A stretch of DNA of 64,000 nt from Halieaceae bacterium UBA5044 (GTDB lineage: Bacteria > Pseudomonadota > Gammaproteobacteria > Pseudomonadales > Halieaceae). Shown in pieces: positions 16,845 through 26,485 of the stretch. Each line of letters opens with the position of its first letter. Positions within the stretch are counted from its first letter, which is position 1. A program made the position numbers and the translations under genes. The stretch is from positions 1 to 64,000 of the forward strand of contig DIBU01000015.1 in NCBI GenBank assembly GCA_002416125.1, given 5' to 3'. The notes under the pieces were generated by a model. It was not told the origin of the DNA and ran no database searches. It worked only from the letters and a program-made list of their open reading frames with translations.

Positions 16845-18072
16845 ACTGCACCGGCAATGCGTTGCGGTTGCCGTCTGCGCCGCTACGCTCTCCCAGAGGC
16901 AGCGGCCAGGGCTCGATACGCACGCGCGTGCCCTCGGCCAGCGCGACGCCGGGATCAACCAGTATCCGGTCCCCCGCTGCCAGCCCGGTCGTCACTTCCG
17001 AGAACGCCGTGCCGCGCAGACCCAGCTCCACCGCGACACGCTGCAGCCGGCCCTCGCTGACACGGACTACCTGCGCGCGGGCGCCCTGAACAGCAGCGAG
17101 GGCATCATTGGGCAACGCAAGCGCGCTATCGCGTCGCCCCGTCAGGATGCTGACCGATACGGTCATGTCCTCGCGCAGGAAGTCCGGCGCCTGAGCCACC
17201 GACAGGTGAGCTTCCACGGTGCCGCGCTCCGGATCCACACGGGGCGCCAGGAAGCGGAGACGCGCGTCAAAGGGCCGCCCGGGATAGGCATCGGCCAGCA
17301 CCACCGCCGGCTGTCCCAACGCGAGAAACGCGAGGTTCTTCTCATCCAGCGGCACGCGAATTTCGGTTTCGCCGTCGCGGGCCACGGTGAACAGTACCTT
17401 GCCCGGCTGCACCAGGTCACCCGGCTCGACATCGCGGGTCAGCACCGTGCCGGCAACCTCTGACCGCACCGTGGTCTTCGCCAGCTGGGCCTGCAGCGAT
17501 GCCAGTCCGGCGCGCAGCACAGCCTCCTCGGTACCGCCCGGTGCCACAGCCGCAGCCGCCACACGTGCTGTCGCAGCGCCATTCTGCGCCAGCGTTTCCG
17601 CCTCCTCCGCCTGTTCCAGCGCCTCCCGTGACAGCAGGCCGCGCGCGGTCAGGTCGCGGCGTCGCTCCGCCTCGCGGCGCGCCTGCAACAGCGTGGTTTC
17701 TGCACGGGTCAATGCCAGCTCGGCCTGCGGCCGCGTTGCGGTCTCCAGCTGCTGCAACGCCACCTCCGCCTGCCGCACCTGCGCCGCCAGTTCATCCGGC
17801 CGCAGCACCAGCATCACGTCACCCGGGGCAACGCGGTCACCTTCCCGCACACGCCGCTCCAGCACCACGCCGGTCATCTCGGCACCCACCTGCGCCCGGG
17901 ACACCGCTGCCACCCGGCCGGAAGCCACCACGGTCTGCTGCAGGGGCATGACGGCAAGCTCGTAGGCGGGCAGCGCCGGGCCGCGCCACCACCACCAGAA
18001 GACAAGGGCGCAAGCGCAGGCCGCCAGCAGGAGCGCGGTGGCAGGTCTGGTCAGAATCAAGGACGATCCCAC
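16837..18072 (-). CDS. RND/MacA-type periplasmic adaptor (HlyD family)
   Basis: The 411-residue membrane-fusion protein has an N-terminal anchor helix (about 8-28) and a biotinyl-lipoyl-like half (VASGRVAAVSRAQVGAEMTG). An extended coiled coil follows (about 95-185, rich in Ala, Glu, Arg and Leu), then the second lipoyl half and a beta-barrel/MPD end (GLRGTAFSEVTTGLAAGDRI). It heads a tight operon with a MacB/LolC permease and a LolD-type ATPase, so it likely bridges that permease to an outer-membrane partner, which is not in the window. The start is GTG; the promoter region lies within the 134-bp divergent gap. Confidence 0.9.
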   Translation of the reverse strand: MGSSLILTRPATALLLAACACALVFWWWWRGPALPAYELAVMPLQQTVVASGRVAAVSRAQVGAEMTGVVLERRVREGDRVAPGDVMLVLRPDELAAQVRQAEVALQQLETATRPQAELALTRAETTLLQARREAERRRDLTARGLLSREALEQAEEAETLAQNGAATARVAAAAVAPGGTEEAVLRAGLASLQAQLAKTTVRSEVAGTVLTRDVEPGDLVQPGKVLFTVARDGETEIRVPLDEKNLAFLALGQPAVVLADAYPGRPFDARLRFLAPRVDPERGTVEAHLSVAQAPDFLREDMTVSVSILTGRRDSALALPNDALAAVQGARAQVVRVSEGRLQRVAVELGLRGTAFSEVTTGLAAGDRILVDPGVALAEGTRVRIEPWPLPLGERSGADGNRNALPVQFD

Positions 18073-18151
18073 TCATGAAGGGTGTTTGCCGAAAGACTAT
18101 CACAGTCGCCCCGGCAAGGCTGCGGCACCCGCAATCCGCGTCAGACACGAC

Positions 18152-18165
18152 AACACCGGGGTGTT
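18152..18165. promoter_or_regulatory. 14-bp symmetric element between divergent operons
   Basis: AACACC-GG-GGTGTT is a perfect 6-bp dyad with a 2-bp centre, about 42 bp before the start of the large membrane protein gene and just before a TACACT -10-like hexamer. It has the size of a small dimeric operator. The regulator is unknown. Confidence 0.3.
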
Positions 18166-18206
18166 TGTTACACTGACTTGGAGCCATCAACGCAAGGGGC
18201 ATCAAC

Positions 18207-20351
18207 GTGACAATAACAACCCCGCGTCTTCGCGATGCCTATTGGCTGGTCGCCCTGCTTGGGCTCTACCCTGCCCTCCGCGCCGACCTGTTGCTGCCGC
18301 ACACCTGGCCTGGCAGGCTGGATGAGCGCTACTCGTTCGGCATTATCGACAACCCCTTCGGCGTTGCCGGTCTGGCCATCGCTGGCCTGGCGTGGTGGCT
18401 GGCACGGCCCCTGGGTGGAAAACGCTACCTGCTCGCCGTGCCACCCTGTCTCCTGGTCACGCTGGCCGCAAGCCCGGTGGGCAACCTGCTAGATGGCATC
18501 AACAGCGTCTACGTCGCCTCTGCCGTTGTGGTAGCGATACTGTTCATCGCCCACGGGAAGGTGATGTCATTGGGCTTTGCGCTGTTTGCCATGCTGCTGC
18601 TGTTATTGTGGCAGTTCGATGATGCGGTCTCGCTGAGCGCCGCCGCCCTTTGCCTGTTGACCCTGGTCGTCGGCCGCCTTGCCGTGGAATCCGTGCGGCA
18701 GAACCTGCCTTTCGCTCGCGATCTCGGTCGCAGCAACATGCGCGCACTGATCACCCGGGCACTGATGCTCTGGTGGCCGATGCTGCTGCTGATTGCGCTT
18801 GGCCTGCACCTGGGCAACCGGCTCAGTGAAGGCGGCGAAGCGATGCTCTACCGCAGCGGCTCGGTCACTCCCTACTGCGCTCTGGAGGCGGGTGATGCGA
18901 ACATCATACTCGCGTGCCCCCCGGGCCATGCCCGACTGCTCCCCGAGCAGATCACCCGGCTGGCACCCATGGAAACCGCCACGCAAACCCTCTGCGCTTA
19001 TGTTCCACCGCTGCCCTTTGACGACATCCACGACGTGCAGCCGGCACCCTTCCAGTGCCCGCCGGACCTGGAAACAGCCATCGCCTGGCAGGTCAGCCGG
19101 CTTGATATCTTCAGCAATATCGACCGGACAGTTGCCAGGGCATATGCCGCACAGCACCAGCGGCTGGAGCTGGCATTGAGCAGCGTCGACAGCACTGTCG
19201 ACCGCGTTCCCGATGTGGCCGAGCGCGAGGCGCGCCGCCTGTTTGCCGTGGTGCCGGCCTCCACCGGCATGCGCACCGTTTCCTGCGGTTTTGCCGATAT
19301 TGGCTGCGGTGCCAGGAACCTGGTTGTCTCGGAGCTGAACAAGGCCTACCGCAAATCCAGGGCGCGCACCGAACGGAAGTTTGTTGCCGATATGCGCGGG
19401 CGGGCGGCAGCGCTGAAGACAGACGCCGAGGACGCGGCTTGGGTACCAACGGCACGAACCCGGCTGCAGGCGCTGCTGGGGGACGCACAGCGCCAGACCC
19501 ACAATGCCATCGCCCGCTTCCGCACCGCCAGCGAAGCTGCGCAGCAGTTGCTGCTGCTGTGGCTTGTGGTCATCGCCATCAAGAGCTACCTGTACGTCTT
19601 TGCCCGCGTCGTCTTCGACCGCTCCACCGAGATTGATGTGGATCTGCTGGAGGTTGAAGGAACACCCGCGCAGGGCGTCGTGCGGCACCGACAGGAAGTG
19701 AATATTGCCGCCGACTACCCCTGCGACATTTACTACAAGGCGAACTACCAGCCCCTGGGCCCGGCGCCGCGTTTCAGCATTCCCCAATGGCGGTCATCGC
19801 TGCTCTCAAGGCTGCGCTATGGCGCCTGGAACATGAGCCATGTGGCGATGCCGCTGCAGGCGGGCAGCAGCCTGACATTCAATTCCGTGGAAGCCGAACA
19901 CCTGGTGGACTGGGAAATGGCAGAAGGTGAAGAGGTGGTCTTCAGCTACCGCAACTTTGTAGCGATGAACGCACATGTTGAGCTGCGCACGGTGATAAGC
20001 CTGCGCGTCGCCACGTTGCTGATGGGGCGCATGGTATTCCACACAGCGCGCTGCCGCGGCGGACCCGGCCGCCTGATACTGCGGACGCGCGGGCGGCCCG
20101 CCACCGCCGAGCAGGTACAGCAGAGTATCCCGGCCGCGCGGCTGATTGCCTGGGACCGCTATGCACGCTTTTCGGTAGACAGCCACCTGACCCGCACCGA
20201 CATCTTCCTCAACGGCTTCAACCTGCGGCGCAGCGCCTCTGCGGCAGAAGGACAGCCGCAGGGTATATTGATAGTTGAGGCGGACGCGCGGGACGGCGGT
20301 ATACTGGTTGGCACACTGCGCTTCGCGAAAACCTTTTTGCTACCCGTTTGA
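18207..20351 (+). CDS. large uncharacterised membrane protein, patatin-linked
   Basis: The 714-residue protein has an N-terminal membrane region of about seven helices up to residue 215 and a soluble domain with cysteines (about 215-430). One strong helix lies near 447-465 (LLLLWLVVIAIKSYLYVFARVV), and a C-terminal beta-rich domain extends from about 480 to 714. The end segment (GRMVFHTARCRGGPGRLILRTRG) is faintly like AIM24-type beta domains, but I would not rely on it. The start is GTG. It ends 9 bp before the patatin gene and the two are surely co-transcribed, so it may localise or regulate that lipase. No family recognised with confidence. Confidence 0.7.
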   Translation: MTITTPRLRDAYWLVALLGLYPALRADLLLPHTWPGRLDERYSFGIIDNPFGVAGLAIAGLAWWLARPLGGKRYLLAVPPCLLVTLAASPVGNLLDGINSVYVASAVVVAILFIAHGKVMSLGFALFAMLLLLLWQFDDAVSLSAAALCLLTLVVGRLAVESVRQNLPFARDLGRSNMRALITRALMLWWPMLLLIALGLHLGNRLSEGGEAMLYRSGSVTPYCALEAGDANIILACPPGHARLLPEQITRLAPMETATQTLCAYVPPLPFDDIHDVQPAPFQCPPDLETAIAWQVSRLDIFSNIDRTVARAYAAQHQRLELALSSVDSTVDRVPDVAEREARRLFAVVPASTGMRTVSCGFADIGCGARNLVVSELNKAYRKSRARTERKFVADMRGRAAALKTDAEDAAWVPTARTRLQALLGDAQRQTHNAIARFRTASEAAQQLLLLWLVVIAIKSYLYVFARVVFDRSTEIDVDLLEVEGTPAQGVVRHRQEVNIAADYPCDIYYKANYQPLGPAPRFSIPQWRSSLLSRLRYGAWNMSHVAMPLQAGSSLTFNSVEAEHLVDWEMAEGEEVVFSYRNFVAMNAHVELRTVISLRVATLLMGRMVFHTARCRGGPGRLILRTRGRPATAEQVQQSIPAARLIAWDRYARFSVDSHLTRTDIFLNGFNLRRSASAAEGQPQGILIVEADARDGGILVGTLRFAKTFLLPV

Positions 20352-20360
20352 GGAGCCGAC

Positions 20361-22811
20361 ATGACTGCCAGAGATGCACCCAATGCCGCACCCGAACGGG
20401 AGCTGCGGTTGGCCCTGGTGTGCTATGGCGGCGTATCGCTCGCTGTGTACATGCATGGCGTGACGCGGGAAATCCTCAAGCTCGTGCGGGCGTCCAGGGC
20501 CTATCACGCTGTGCCCGAGGAGTCGGCGGCTGCCGCACAGTATGTTGATGCCGCGCCACACCGCGGCGAACTGGACACGGAAACCGTTTACTTCGAGCTG
20601 CTGCAACAAATCGGCGGGCACGTGCGCCTGCGGGTGCTGGTGGACGTGATTGCCGGCGCATCAGCTGGCGGCATCAACGGCATCATGCTGGCGCGCGCGC
20701 TGGCTTTTGACCTCTCGCTCGACGCGCATCGCAAGCTGTGGCTGGATCTTGCGGATATCGAGGCACTGCTGGACCCCGCCGCGCGACCCTCGCGACTCTC
20801 GAAGCTCTACATGCGCCCACTGTTCTGGCTGGCCGGGCTGCTGCGCAAACGCCACAACCGACGGGCGGGCATTACCAGTGAAGATCCGGAGGTGCTGCGG
20901 AACCTGTCGCTGTTCATGCGCTCCCGCTGGTTTGAGCCACCCTTTTCCGGGCCCACCATGAGCAACATGATGCTTGATGCACTGGAAGCGCTCGGCGAGG
21001 AGCAGGCCGACGGTTGCCAGTCACTGCTGCCGCCGGGACTGCCACTGGAGTTGTTCGTCACCACCACGGACTTCTGGGGCTCGCCGCAAACCATCCCCCT
21101 GCACGACCCGGCAACGGTGCGCGAACGGGAACACCGCCACACCTTCCACTTTCACCACCAGTTCAATCAGAACCGCGACCTGCACCCCTCTACGCTGGGC
21201 CGCGATCATCTCCCGTCGCTGGCGTTTGCAGCGCGCGCCACCAGCAGTTTCCCTGGCGCCTTCCCGCCGCTGCGCCTGGCGGAAATGGATGCGGTACTGG
21301 AGCAGCGCAGCACCCGCTGGGAAGGCCGCAATGCCTTTATCACACGCCAGCTGCGCAGCGCCCGCCGCGCGGGCGAGCGTGCAGACGAGGCGGCTTTTAT
21401 CGACGGCAGCGTACTGATGAACAAGCCGGTCTCGGTAGCGCTGGACGCCGTACAGCGCCATCCGGCCCACCGGGAAACAGATCGCCGACTGGTCTACCTG
21501 GAGCCCAACCCGGAACCGGAACGCGAAACCGCGCGCGAGGCGCCCGGCTTTTTCACCACCCTGCTGGGCGCGCTCTCCAGCATTCCGCGCCACCAGCCGA
21601 TTCGCGACGACCTGGAATGGATTGCCGAGTTCAACAACACCGTACACCTGCATCGTGAGGTCGCCGATGGTGTGCGCGCGCAGGTGCTGGCAACTGTGGG
21701 CAACCAACTGGACGATACGCTCAATAAGGCGCCCTCTGCGGCCACCATTGCCACCTGGGGCAAGAACGCCAATATGCGCGCCGCCGTCGATGCCGGCTAC
21801 GCCTATGAGGGCTACTCGCGTTTAAAGGTGCTCGGTCTGCTGGATGAGTTGGCAGAACTGTTCCAGCGCAGCACGCGCGGGCTCACCCGGGCCGAAGCCG
21901 TCACCCGGCTACAGGCCTGGGCGCGCATGACGCGCATCCGACCCATGGGTGACAGCGCCAGCAGCGCACGCTTTCAGGAAGCGACCCCCTGGGTGCAGTT
22001 CCTGCGCAACTACGATATCCGTCACCGGCTGCGGCGGGTCATGCTGCTTATCCGCCGTGCGAATGAACTGTATACCGACCCCGACACCCTGCGCATTCCA
22101 CGCTATCGTGAGCATCTCGACCAACTCAAGTTACGGCTGTACGGCCGCGCAGAAACCCTGCGCGAGCACATGGACTGGCGCGGCGCACATCTGGAGCGTC
22201 CCGGAGAAGACTGTCTGGACGACCACCTGAACGCCTTCCTGGTGCGCGTTCGGGAACGGCTGAACCTGGTGGAGTTCGATACGGCGCTGGAGAGCGAACT
22301 GGCAGACTGGTGCCAGGCGGCGGGCGCCATGCATCTGGTTCGCGAGGTGCTCACCAGCTACCTGGGCTTCGCCCACTACGACGTGCTGACCTACCCGATG
22401 AGCCAAAGCCGGCAGATGGACACACTGGAACAGATCAAAGTCGATCGCATCGCTGTGGACGACGCCAACAGCCTGCGCCACGGTGGCGCGCGGGATATTC
22501 TGAAAGGCGTGCAGTTTGGCAACTTTGGCGCCTTCTTTTCACGGCGCTTTCGCGAGAACGACTATCTCTGGGGGCGCCTCACCGCGGCCGAGCGGCTGGT
22601 GGACATTGTCGGCAGTGCAGCGCCTGAGGCGGTTGCCGCCGGGCTCGACCTGCAGGATTACAAGCGCCGGCTGTTCCTCGCCATACTGCGCGCCGAAGCC
22701 CCCCACCTCACCCACATCGCTGAGATGATCACTGAACTGGAAGCCGTTGCCCGCGACATGGGCAACGGCTCCGATGTCGCCTCAACGGGTCGGTCGGTAC
22801 CAGACCGGTGA
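20361..22811 (+). CDS. patatin-like phospholipase with DUF3376 region
   Basis: An 816-residue protein. The patatin domain begins with the oxyanion-loop segment LALVCYGGVSLAVYMHG (residues 17-33), has the nucleophile elbow GASAGG (Ser101), and the partner Asp in AFIDGSVLMNKP near residue 346. Between and after these lie insertions typical of the DUF3376 patatin group, and the last 450 residues are mostly helical and charged. It should hydrolyse acyl ester bonds of phospholipids or other lipids. No signal peptide is seen, so it is cytoplasmic or attached to the inner membrane via the upstream protein. Its 3' end overlaps the convergent DUF3604 gene by 30 bp. Confidence 0.88.
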   Translation: MTARDAPNAAPERELRLALVCYGGVSLAVYMHGVTREILKLVRASRAYHAVPEESAAAAQYVDAAPHRGELDTETVYFELLQQIGGHVRLRVLVDVIAGASAGGINGIMLARALAFDLSLDAHRKLWLDLADIEALLDPAARPSRLSKLYMRPLFWLAGLLRKRHNRRAGITSEDPEVLRNLSLFMRSRWFEPPFSGPTMSNMMLDALEALGEEQADGCQSLLPPGLPLELFVTTTDFWGSPQTIPLHDPATVREREHRHTFHFHHQFNQNRDLHPSTLGRDHLPSLAFAARATSSFPGAFPPLRLAEMDAVLEQRSTRWEGRNAFITRQLRSARRAGERADEAAFIDGSVLMNKPVSVALDAVQRHPAHRETDRRLVYLEPNPEPERETAREAPGFFTTLLGALSSIPRHQPIRDDLEWIAEFNNTVHLHREVADGVRAQVLATVGNQLDDTLNKAPSAATIATWGKNANMRAAVDAGYAYEGYSRLKVLGLLDELAELFQRSTRGLTRAEAVTRLQAWARMTRIRPMGDSASSARFQEATPWVQFLRNYDIRHRLRRVMLLIRRANELYTDPDTLRIPRYREHLDQLKLRLYGRAETLREHMDWRGAHLERPGEDCLDDHLNAFLVRVRERLNLVEFDTALESELADWCQAAGAMHLVREVLTSYLGFAHYDVLTYPMSQSRQMDTLEQIKVDRIAVDDANSLRHGGARDILKGVQFGNFGAFFSRRFRENDYLWGRLTAAERLVDIVGSAAPEAVAAGLDLQDYKRRLFLAILRAEAPHLTHIAEMITELEAVARDMGNGSDVASTGRSVPDR

Positions 22812-24638
22812 GGTATAGGCCCGCTCCTGCAGGGTGGATGGATAACCCTCGGCCTCCTCCTGCTTGAGCGCCAGCGCGTCGAGCAGGGAATGGCGCGGTG
22901 TCGGAATCTGCAGCACGCGCACGTAATAAAACGCGTTCTGGGACGGATCGAAATCCGGGTCCTGCCAGAGCGTCGCGAGACGCGCCGCACCGATGCTGTT
23001 GTCCCACTCACCGGTCGCCAGATTCACGGTGTTACCTACCGCGGGCAGTACCCCGGCTGCATCCAGCTCCCGCGCATCAGACCAGGCAACATCGTAAATG
23101 CGCTCATGAGTGGCCCCCGCCGCATCAATCCAGCCCTTGATGACCTGAATCCGGTCGAGATTGGCGCCCACCGGGTCGCGCGAGGCCTGCACCAGAATCT
23201 GCGGAGCGGTGTCTGTAGGCGCTGTGGGCAGCTCGCCGCCCATCGGCACACCCGCCGCAGCGGCCGCCTGCCAGTCTTCCGCACTGTCTGCGCCAAGCAC
23301 AGGCAGGTTCCAACCGGCATACAGTCTCACGCCGATACGCGGACCACTGGTGGCATAGACTTCTCGTCGGCGCAGGGCCTCCAGAATGGATTCCCGGGTG
23401 TTGTTCTCCGCCCAGACTGCAGCAAGCCCGGAGGCCGACATTGCCCAGCCGCTGGGGCCCTCCTCGTCAGCCCAGCGATTCTGCTTGTTGGCCGGGATGG
23501 AATCCGTGGCCAATTTACCGTGGAAGTTGTTCTCCTCCGCCGAGGACAGGCTGGTGTGGGAATCGGTGGAGCCGATAAAGCCCAACTGGTAGGGGTTCAC
23601 GCCAAGTTCAGCTTCCAGTGCCAGCCCACGGAGCAAGGCCGGGCGCAGAAAATCACCGGCCGCGGGGGTGTAATCGCTCGCACCCTGCTGAATGTAGAAC
23701 GGGTAGTTTTCAAACGCCGCAAAGGAATCATCGGGCGACAGCGCCGGATGGGTTTCTGAATCGCCCTTGATCTGCGTAATCTCCGCTACCGGCTCCCAAT
23801 AACTGCGCACGCTGGCCAGCTCCTCCGTCAGTGGCTCCCCCCGCAGCGTGGTTTCGTCGAACATGAAGCCCTTGGAAATGTTGGAGTTGTGGGGAATCGC
23901 TATGAAATCATCACCGGTTTCCTGCGCGGTGGCGGCCAGCCACTGCCACAGGTCCTCAGGGTACTGGCTGTCATCCAGGCCGAAGGGCTGGTATTTGCGC
24001 GCGCTGCGCGCATCCCCGTCCGTGACCACCACGCGATGCAGATTGGCACCGCCGGGAATCGAACTCCACTCCCAGCCTATCAGCGCCGTAAAGCGTCCCG
24101 GCTGGTTGTACCGGTCTGCAGTTTCGGCAATGTGTCGCCAGGTGTCGGTTTCCACGGATGGCATGTCCGGTATCATGCTGGAGCCAACACGCAGACTCTT
24201 GGCGGCCTCGCGGGGATCGTCGGTGGACTTGGGCAGAACCGACACGAACAGTTCACGGCCGCGTCCCTCGTCTACCCGGCGCCGCAGCAGCCAGCCGACA
24301 AAATCAGCTTTCAGCCTGTCGACAAGGCCCAGGTTCACACCGTCCGAGCCGCTGTAATAAAGATGGCGAATCACGCCCATGTACTCGGCGTGGTCAGACA
24401 CCACGAGAAAGTCCAGCGGCGTTTCGATCTGCAGGCGTGCGCCGTGATACGGGTGCACCACAGGAAGGCCTTGCGCGTAACGGTAGGCGGTGTCCGGGTC
24501 CGCAAGCAGGTTGTTGTTGGCAAAGGCGTCGGAGGAATAGGTGGTGTGGAGATGAGTGTCACCCCACAGCAGGGTTTTCTCCTGGGCGCTGGCCGCGACA
24601 GGCAGTAGCAACAGAGCGAGAAAGACGGCGTGACGCAT
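22782..24638 (-). CDS. DUF3604-family secreted protein with PHP-like metal site
   Basis: The 618-residue protein has a signal peptide (MRHAVFLALLLLPVAASAQ). The DUF3604 fold starts with LLWGDTHLHTTYSSDAF, an HxH metal motif like PHP phosphoesterases; FLVVSDHAEYMG, AIPHNSN and FIGSTDSHTS supply further His/Asp ligands. The family is common in marine gammaproteobacteria, often with TonB receptors, but the reaction is not established. It is followed after a 35-bp intergenic step by nothing on the same strand except the P450 upstream, so it may be the last gene of a cupin-P450-DUF3604 operon. Function unknown beyond probable periplasmic metal-dependent hydrolysis. Confidence 0.88.
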   Translation of the reverse strand: MRHAVFLALLLLPVAASAQEKTLLWGDTHLHTTYSSDAFANNNLLADPDTAYRYAQGLPVVHPYHGARLQIETPLDFLVVSDHAEYMGVIRHLYYSGSDGVNLGLVDRLKADFVGWLLRRRVDEGRGRELFVSVLPKSTDDPREAAKSLRVGSSMIPDMPSVETDTWRHIAETADRYNQPGRFTALIGWEWSSIPGGANLHRVVVTDGDARSARKYQPFGLDDSQYPEDLWQWLAATAQETGDDFIAIPHNSNISKGFMFDETTLRGEPLTEELASVRSYWEPVAEITQIKGDSETHPALSPDDSFAAFENYPFYIQQGASDYTPAAGDFLRPALLRGLALEAELGVNPYQLGFIGSTDSHTSLSSAEENNFHGKLATDSIPANKQNRWADEEGPSGWAMSASGLAAVWAENNTRESILEALRRREVYATSGPRIGVRLYAGWNLPVLGADSAEDWQAAAAAGVPMGGELPTAPTDTAPQILVQASRDPVGANLDRIQVIKGWIDAAGATHERIYDVAWSDARELDAAGVLPAVGNTVNLATGEWDNSIGAARLATLWQDPDFDPSQNAFYYVRVLQIPTPRHSLLDALALKQEEAEGYPSTLQERAYTSPVWYRPTR

Positions 24639-24673
24639 GCAGGTTTCCTTTTATTTTGCTGGTTGGCCGTTGG

Positions 24674-25876
24674 TCAGGCGGCTTGCAGACGAACCGGCAT
24701 CTGTTTGAAAGCGTGAATACTGTTGGAGCGGATAAACACCGGCTCTCCGGTACGCTCTATGCCGGCGAAGGCGCGAAAAAATTCCTCAAAGAAAATTCGC
24801 GCTTCCATGCGCGCCAGGTTGGCACCGAGACACAGGTGAATGCCGTGACCAAAGGCGAGATGCGGATTGGGGGAACGCGTCACATCAAAACGCATCGGAT
24901 CGGCAAACACCTCCTCGTCAAAATTGCCCGAGCTGTACAGCATCACAACGCGCTCACCCTCACGAATCGGCTGCCCGCGCACCTGCGTATCGCAGGTGGC
25001 CGTGCGACGGAAATAATGCAGGGGGCAGGTCCAGCGCAGCATCTCTTCTATCGCGAGTGGCAGTGCACCAGGGTTGGATGCCAGCTGCCGATACAGCCCG
25101 GGGATACGCAACACCTGATCCATGCCGGAACTGATCAGGCCGCGGGTGGTTTCGTTGCCGGCCACGGCAAGCTGCACGAAGAGCGAGGCAAACTCCATCT
25201 CCGACACCGTGTGCCCGTCGATCTCCTGATTGACCAGCAGCGAAACGAGGTCTTCACCCTTGCCATCGCGACGCTGTGCTGCCAGTGAATAGCCGTAGGA
25301 CCCCATATCGATGGACGCCTGTGTCACCTCTTCCGGCGTACCGCCAAGATCCGGATCCGACCCGGAGGTCTGCACGTCCGACCAGCGACGTATCTGCGGC
25401 CACATGTCTTCCGGAATATCCAGCAGTGAGCAGATCACGGCGGTGGGCAGGTCACCCGCCAGGTCGTCGACAAAATTGATTTCCGTGCCGCACTGCACAC
25501 CGGACATGATGCGTCGCGCAATGTCCCGAACCCTGGGCTCGAGCTCGGCAAGGCGCCGCGATGTAAAGCGCGTGATAACGGCGCGACGAATCGGGCCGTG
25601 ATTGGGCGGATCCATGCCGAGCAGCTGGTTCTGCACCATGCCGAGAATGTCCGGCGGCATGTCGTCCACCATGACGAAGCCGCGCTGGGCAGAAAAGGTT
25701 TTGAAGTCCCGCGACACGGCAACGATGTCCGCGTGCTTGCTCAACACCCAGTAACCACCTCCGTCCGGGTGCGGATGCCAGTACACCGGCGCGTGTTCGC
25801 GCAGCCAGGCAAACTGTGCATGCGGAATGCCCTGCACGTAGCTGTCGGGGCTGTAAATATCGATCTCCATAGTCAC
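24674..25876 (-). CDS. cytochrome P450, CYP125/CYP142-like
   Basis: The 400-residue soluble bacterial P450 has the I-helix oxygen-activation motif AGNETTR (239-245), ExxR in EEMLRW (277-282), and the heme loop FGHGIHLCLG (342-351) with Cys349 as the axial thiolate. The pattern HGIHLCLGANLARMEAR and the PPNHGPIRR segment resemble CYP125/142/124-type enzymes that hydroxylate terminal carbons of sterols or branched lipids (family resemblance only). Ferredoxin and reductase partners are not adjacent. GTG start overlaps the cupin stop by four bases (GTGA), showing translational coupling. Confidence 0.93.
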   Translation of the reverse strand: MTMEIDIYSPDSYVQGIPHAQFAWLREHAPVYWHPHPDGGGYWVLSKHADIVAVSRDFKTFSAQRGFVMVDDMPPDILGMVQNQLLGMDPPNHGPIRRAVITRFTSRRLAELEPRVRDIARRIMSGVQCGTEINFVDDLAGDLPTAVICSLLDIPEDMWPQIRRWSDVQTSGSDPDLGGTPEEVTQASIDMGSYGYSLAAQRRDGKGEDLVSLLVNQEIDGHTVSEMEFASLFVQLAVAGNETTRGLISSGMDQVLRIPGLYRQLASNPGALPLAIEEMLRWTCPLHYFRRTATCDTQVRGQPIREGERVVMLYSSGNFDEEVFADPMRFDVTRSPNPHLAFGHGIHLCLGANLARMEARIFFEEFFRAFAGIERTGEPVFIRSNSIHAFKQMPVRLQAA

Positions 25877-26319
25877 CCCATCAGCACGTTGGGTCGCGGC
25901 AGACCCTGTTGCTCACACATGGCAAGGTAGAACGCCAGGGTGAGTGCACCATCCACCACCGAGGTGATATTGCCCGCGGCATCAAGGTTGATGTTGGAGC
26001 CCGTCATGTGGAACCACACCCGAGTGTTGTCCTCGATGCACTGCAGTGTGTGTACCGAGCCCGCGGGCTCATAGAGGAATGAGCCCGCGCGGTTCACGTA
26101 ATCATATTCCTTGTACTTCCAGGCGCCACCGGTTGTGAAGCCATACACCGGCCCGGTGTGGCGGTGGGTTTCCACTTCGTAGCCTGCCTGGAAAATATTC
26201 TCGATGACCCAGATGCCTTCATCCGGTTTCACCTGCAGCACCTTGAGTTGGCTGCCATCGCCGATGTCGACGAAGGGCAGATCGTTGTTGCCGATGTGAA
26301 CGGCGAGGGGCATATCCAT
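25873..26319 (-). CDS. cupin-domain protein, 2,4'-dihydroxyacetophenone dioxygenase-like
   Basis: A 148-residue single cupin. Motif 1 is EVETHRHTGPVYGFTTGG (His-x-His and a downstream Glu/His set) and motif 2 is YEPAGSVHTLQC, giving a probable Fe(II) site. The closest type I recognise is the 2,4'-dihydroxyacetophenone dioxygenase family of small cupins, which cleave C-C bonds, but many members are uncharacterised. It is the first gene of the cupin-P450 pair, so the two may act on the same substrate. Confidence 0.8.
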   Translation of the reverse strand: MDMPLAVHIGNNDLPFVDIGDGSQLKVLQVKPDEGIWVIENIFQAGYEVETHRHTGPVYGFTTGGAWKYKEYDYVNRAGSFLYEPAGSVHTLQCIEDNTRVWFHMTGSNINLDAAGNITSVVDGALTLAFYLAMCEQQGLPRPNVLMG

Positions 26320-26485
26320 GGCAAGGCTCCGCTGCGTGCTGTTGGAGGGCGACGATGCTACCGGCGACTAATTCTTGTTAGCCGAGGATACTGCTTGCCT
26401 GCCCCGGCAACAAGTGCGCGACCACCGCTGGACAGCGCGAAGGGAGCGCGTATGGTTGCAACAGCGCCCCGCATAGAGGATCAAC

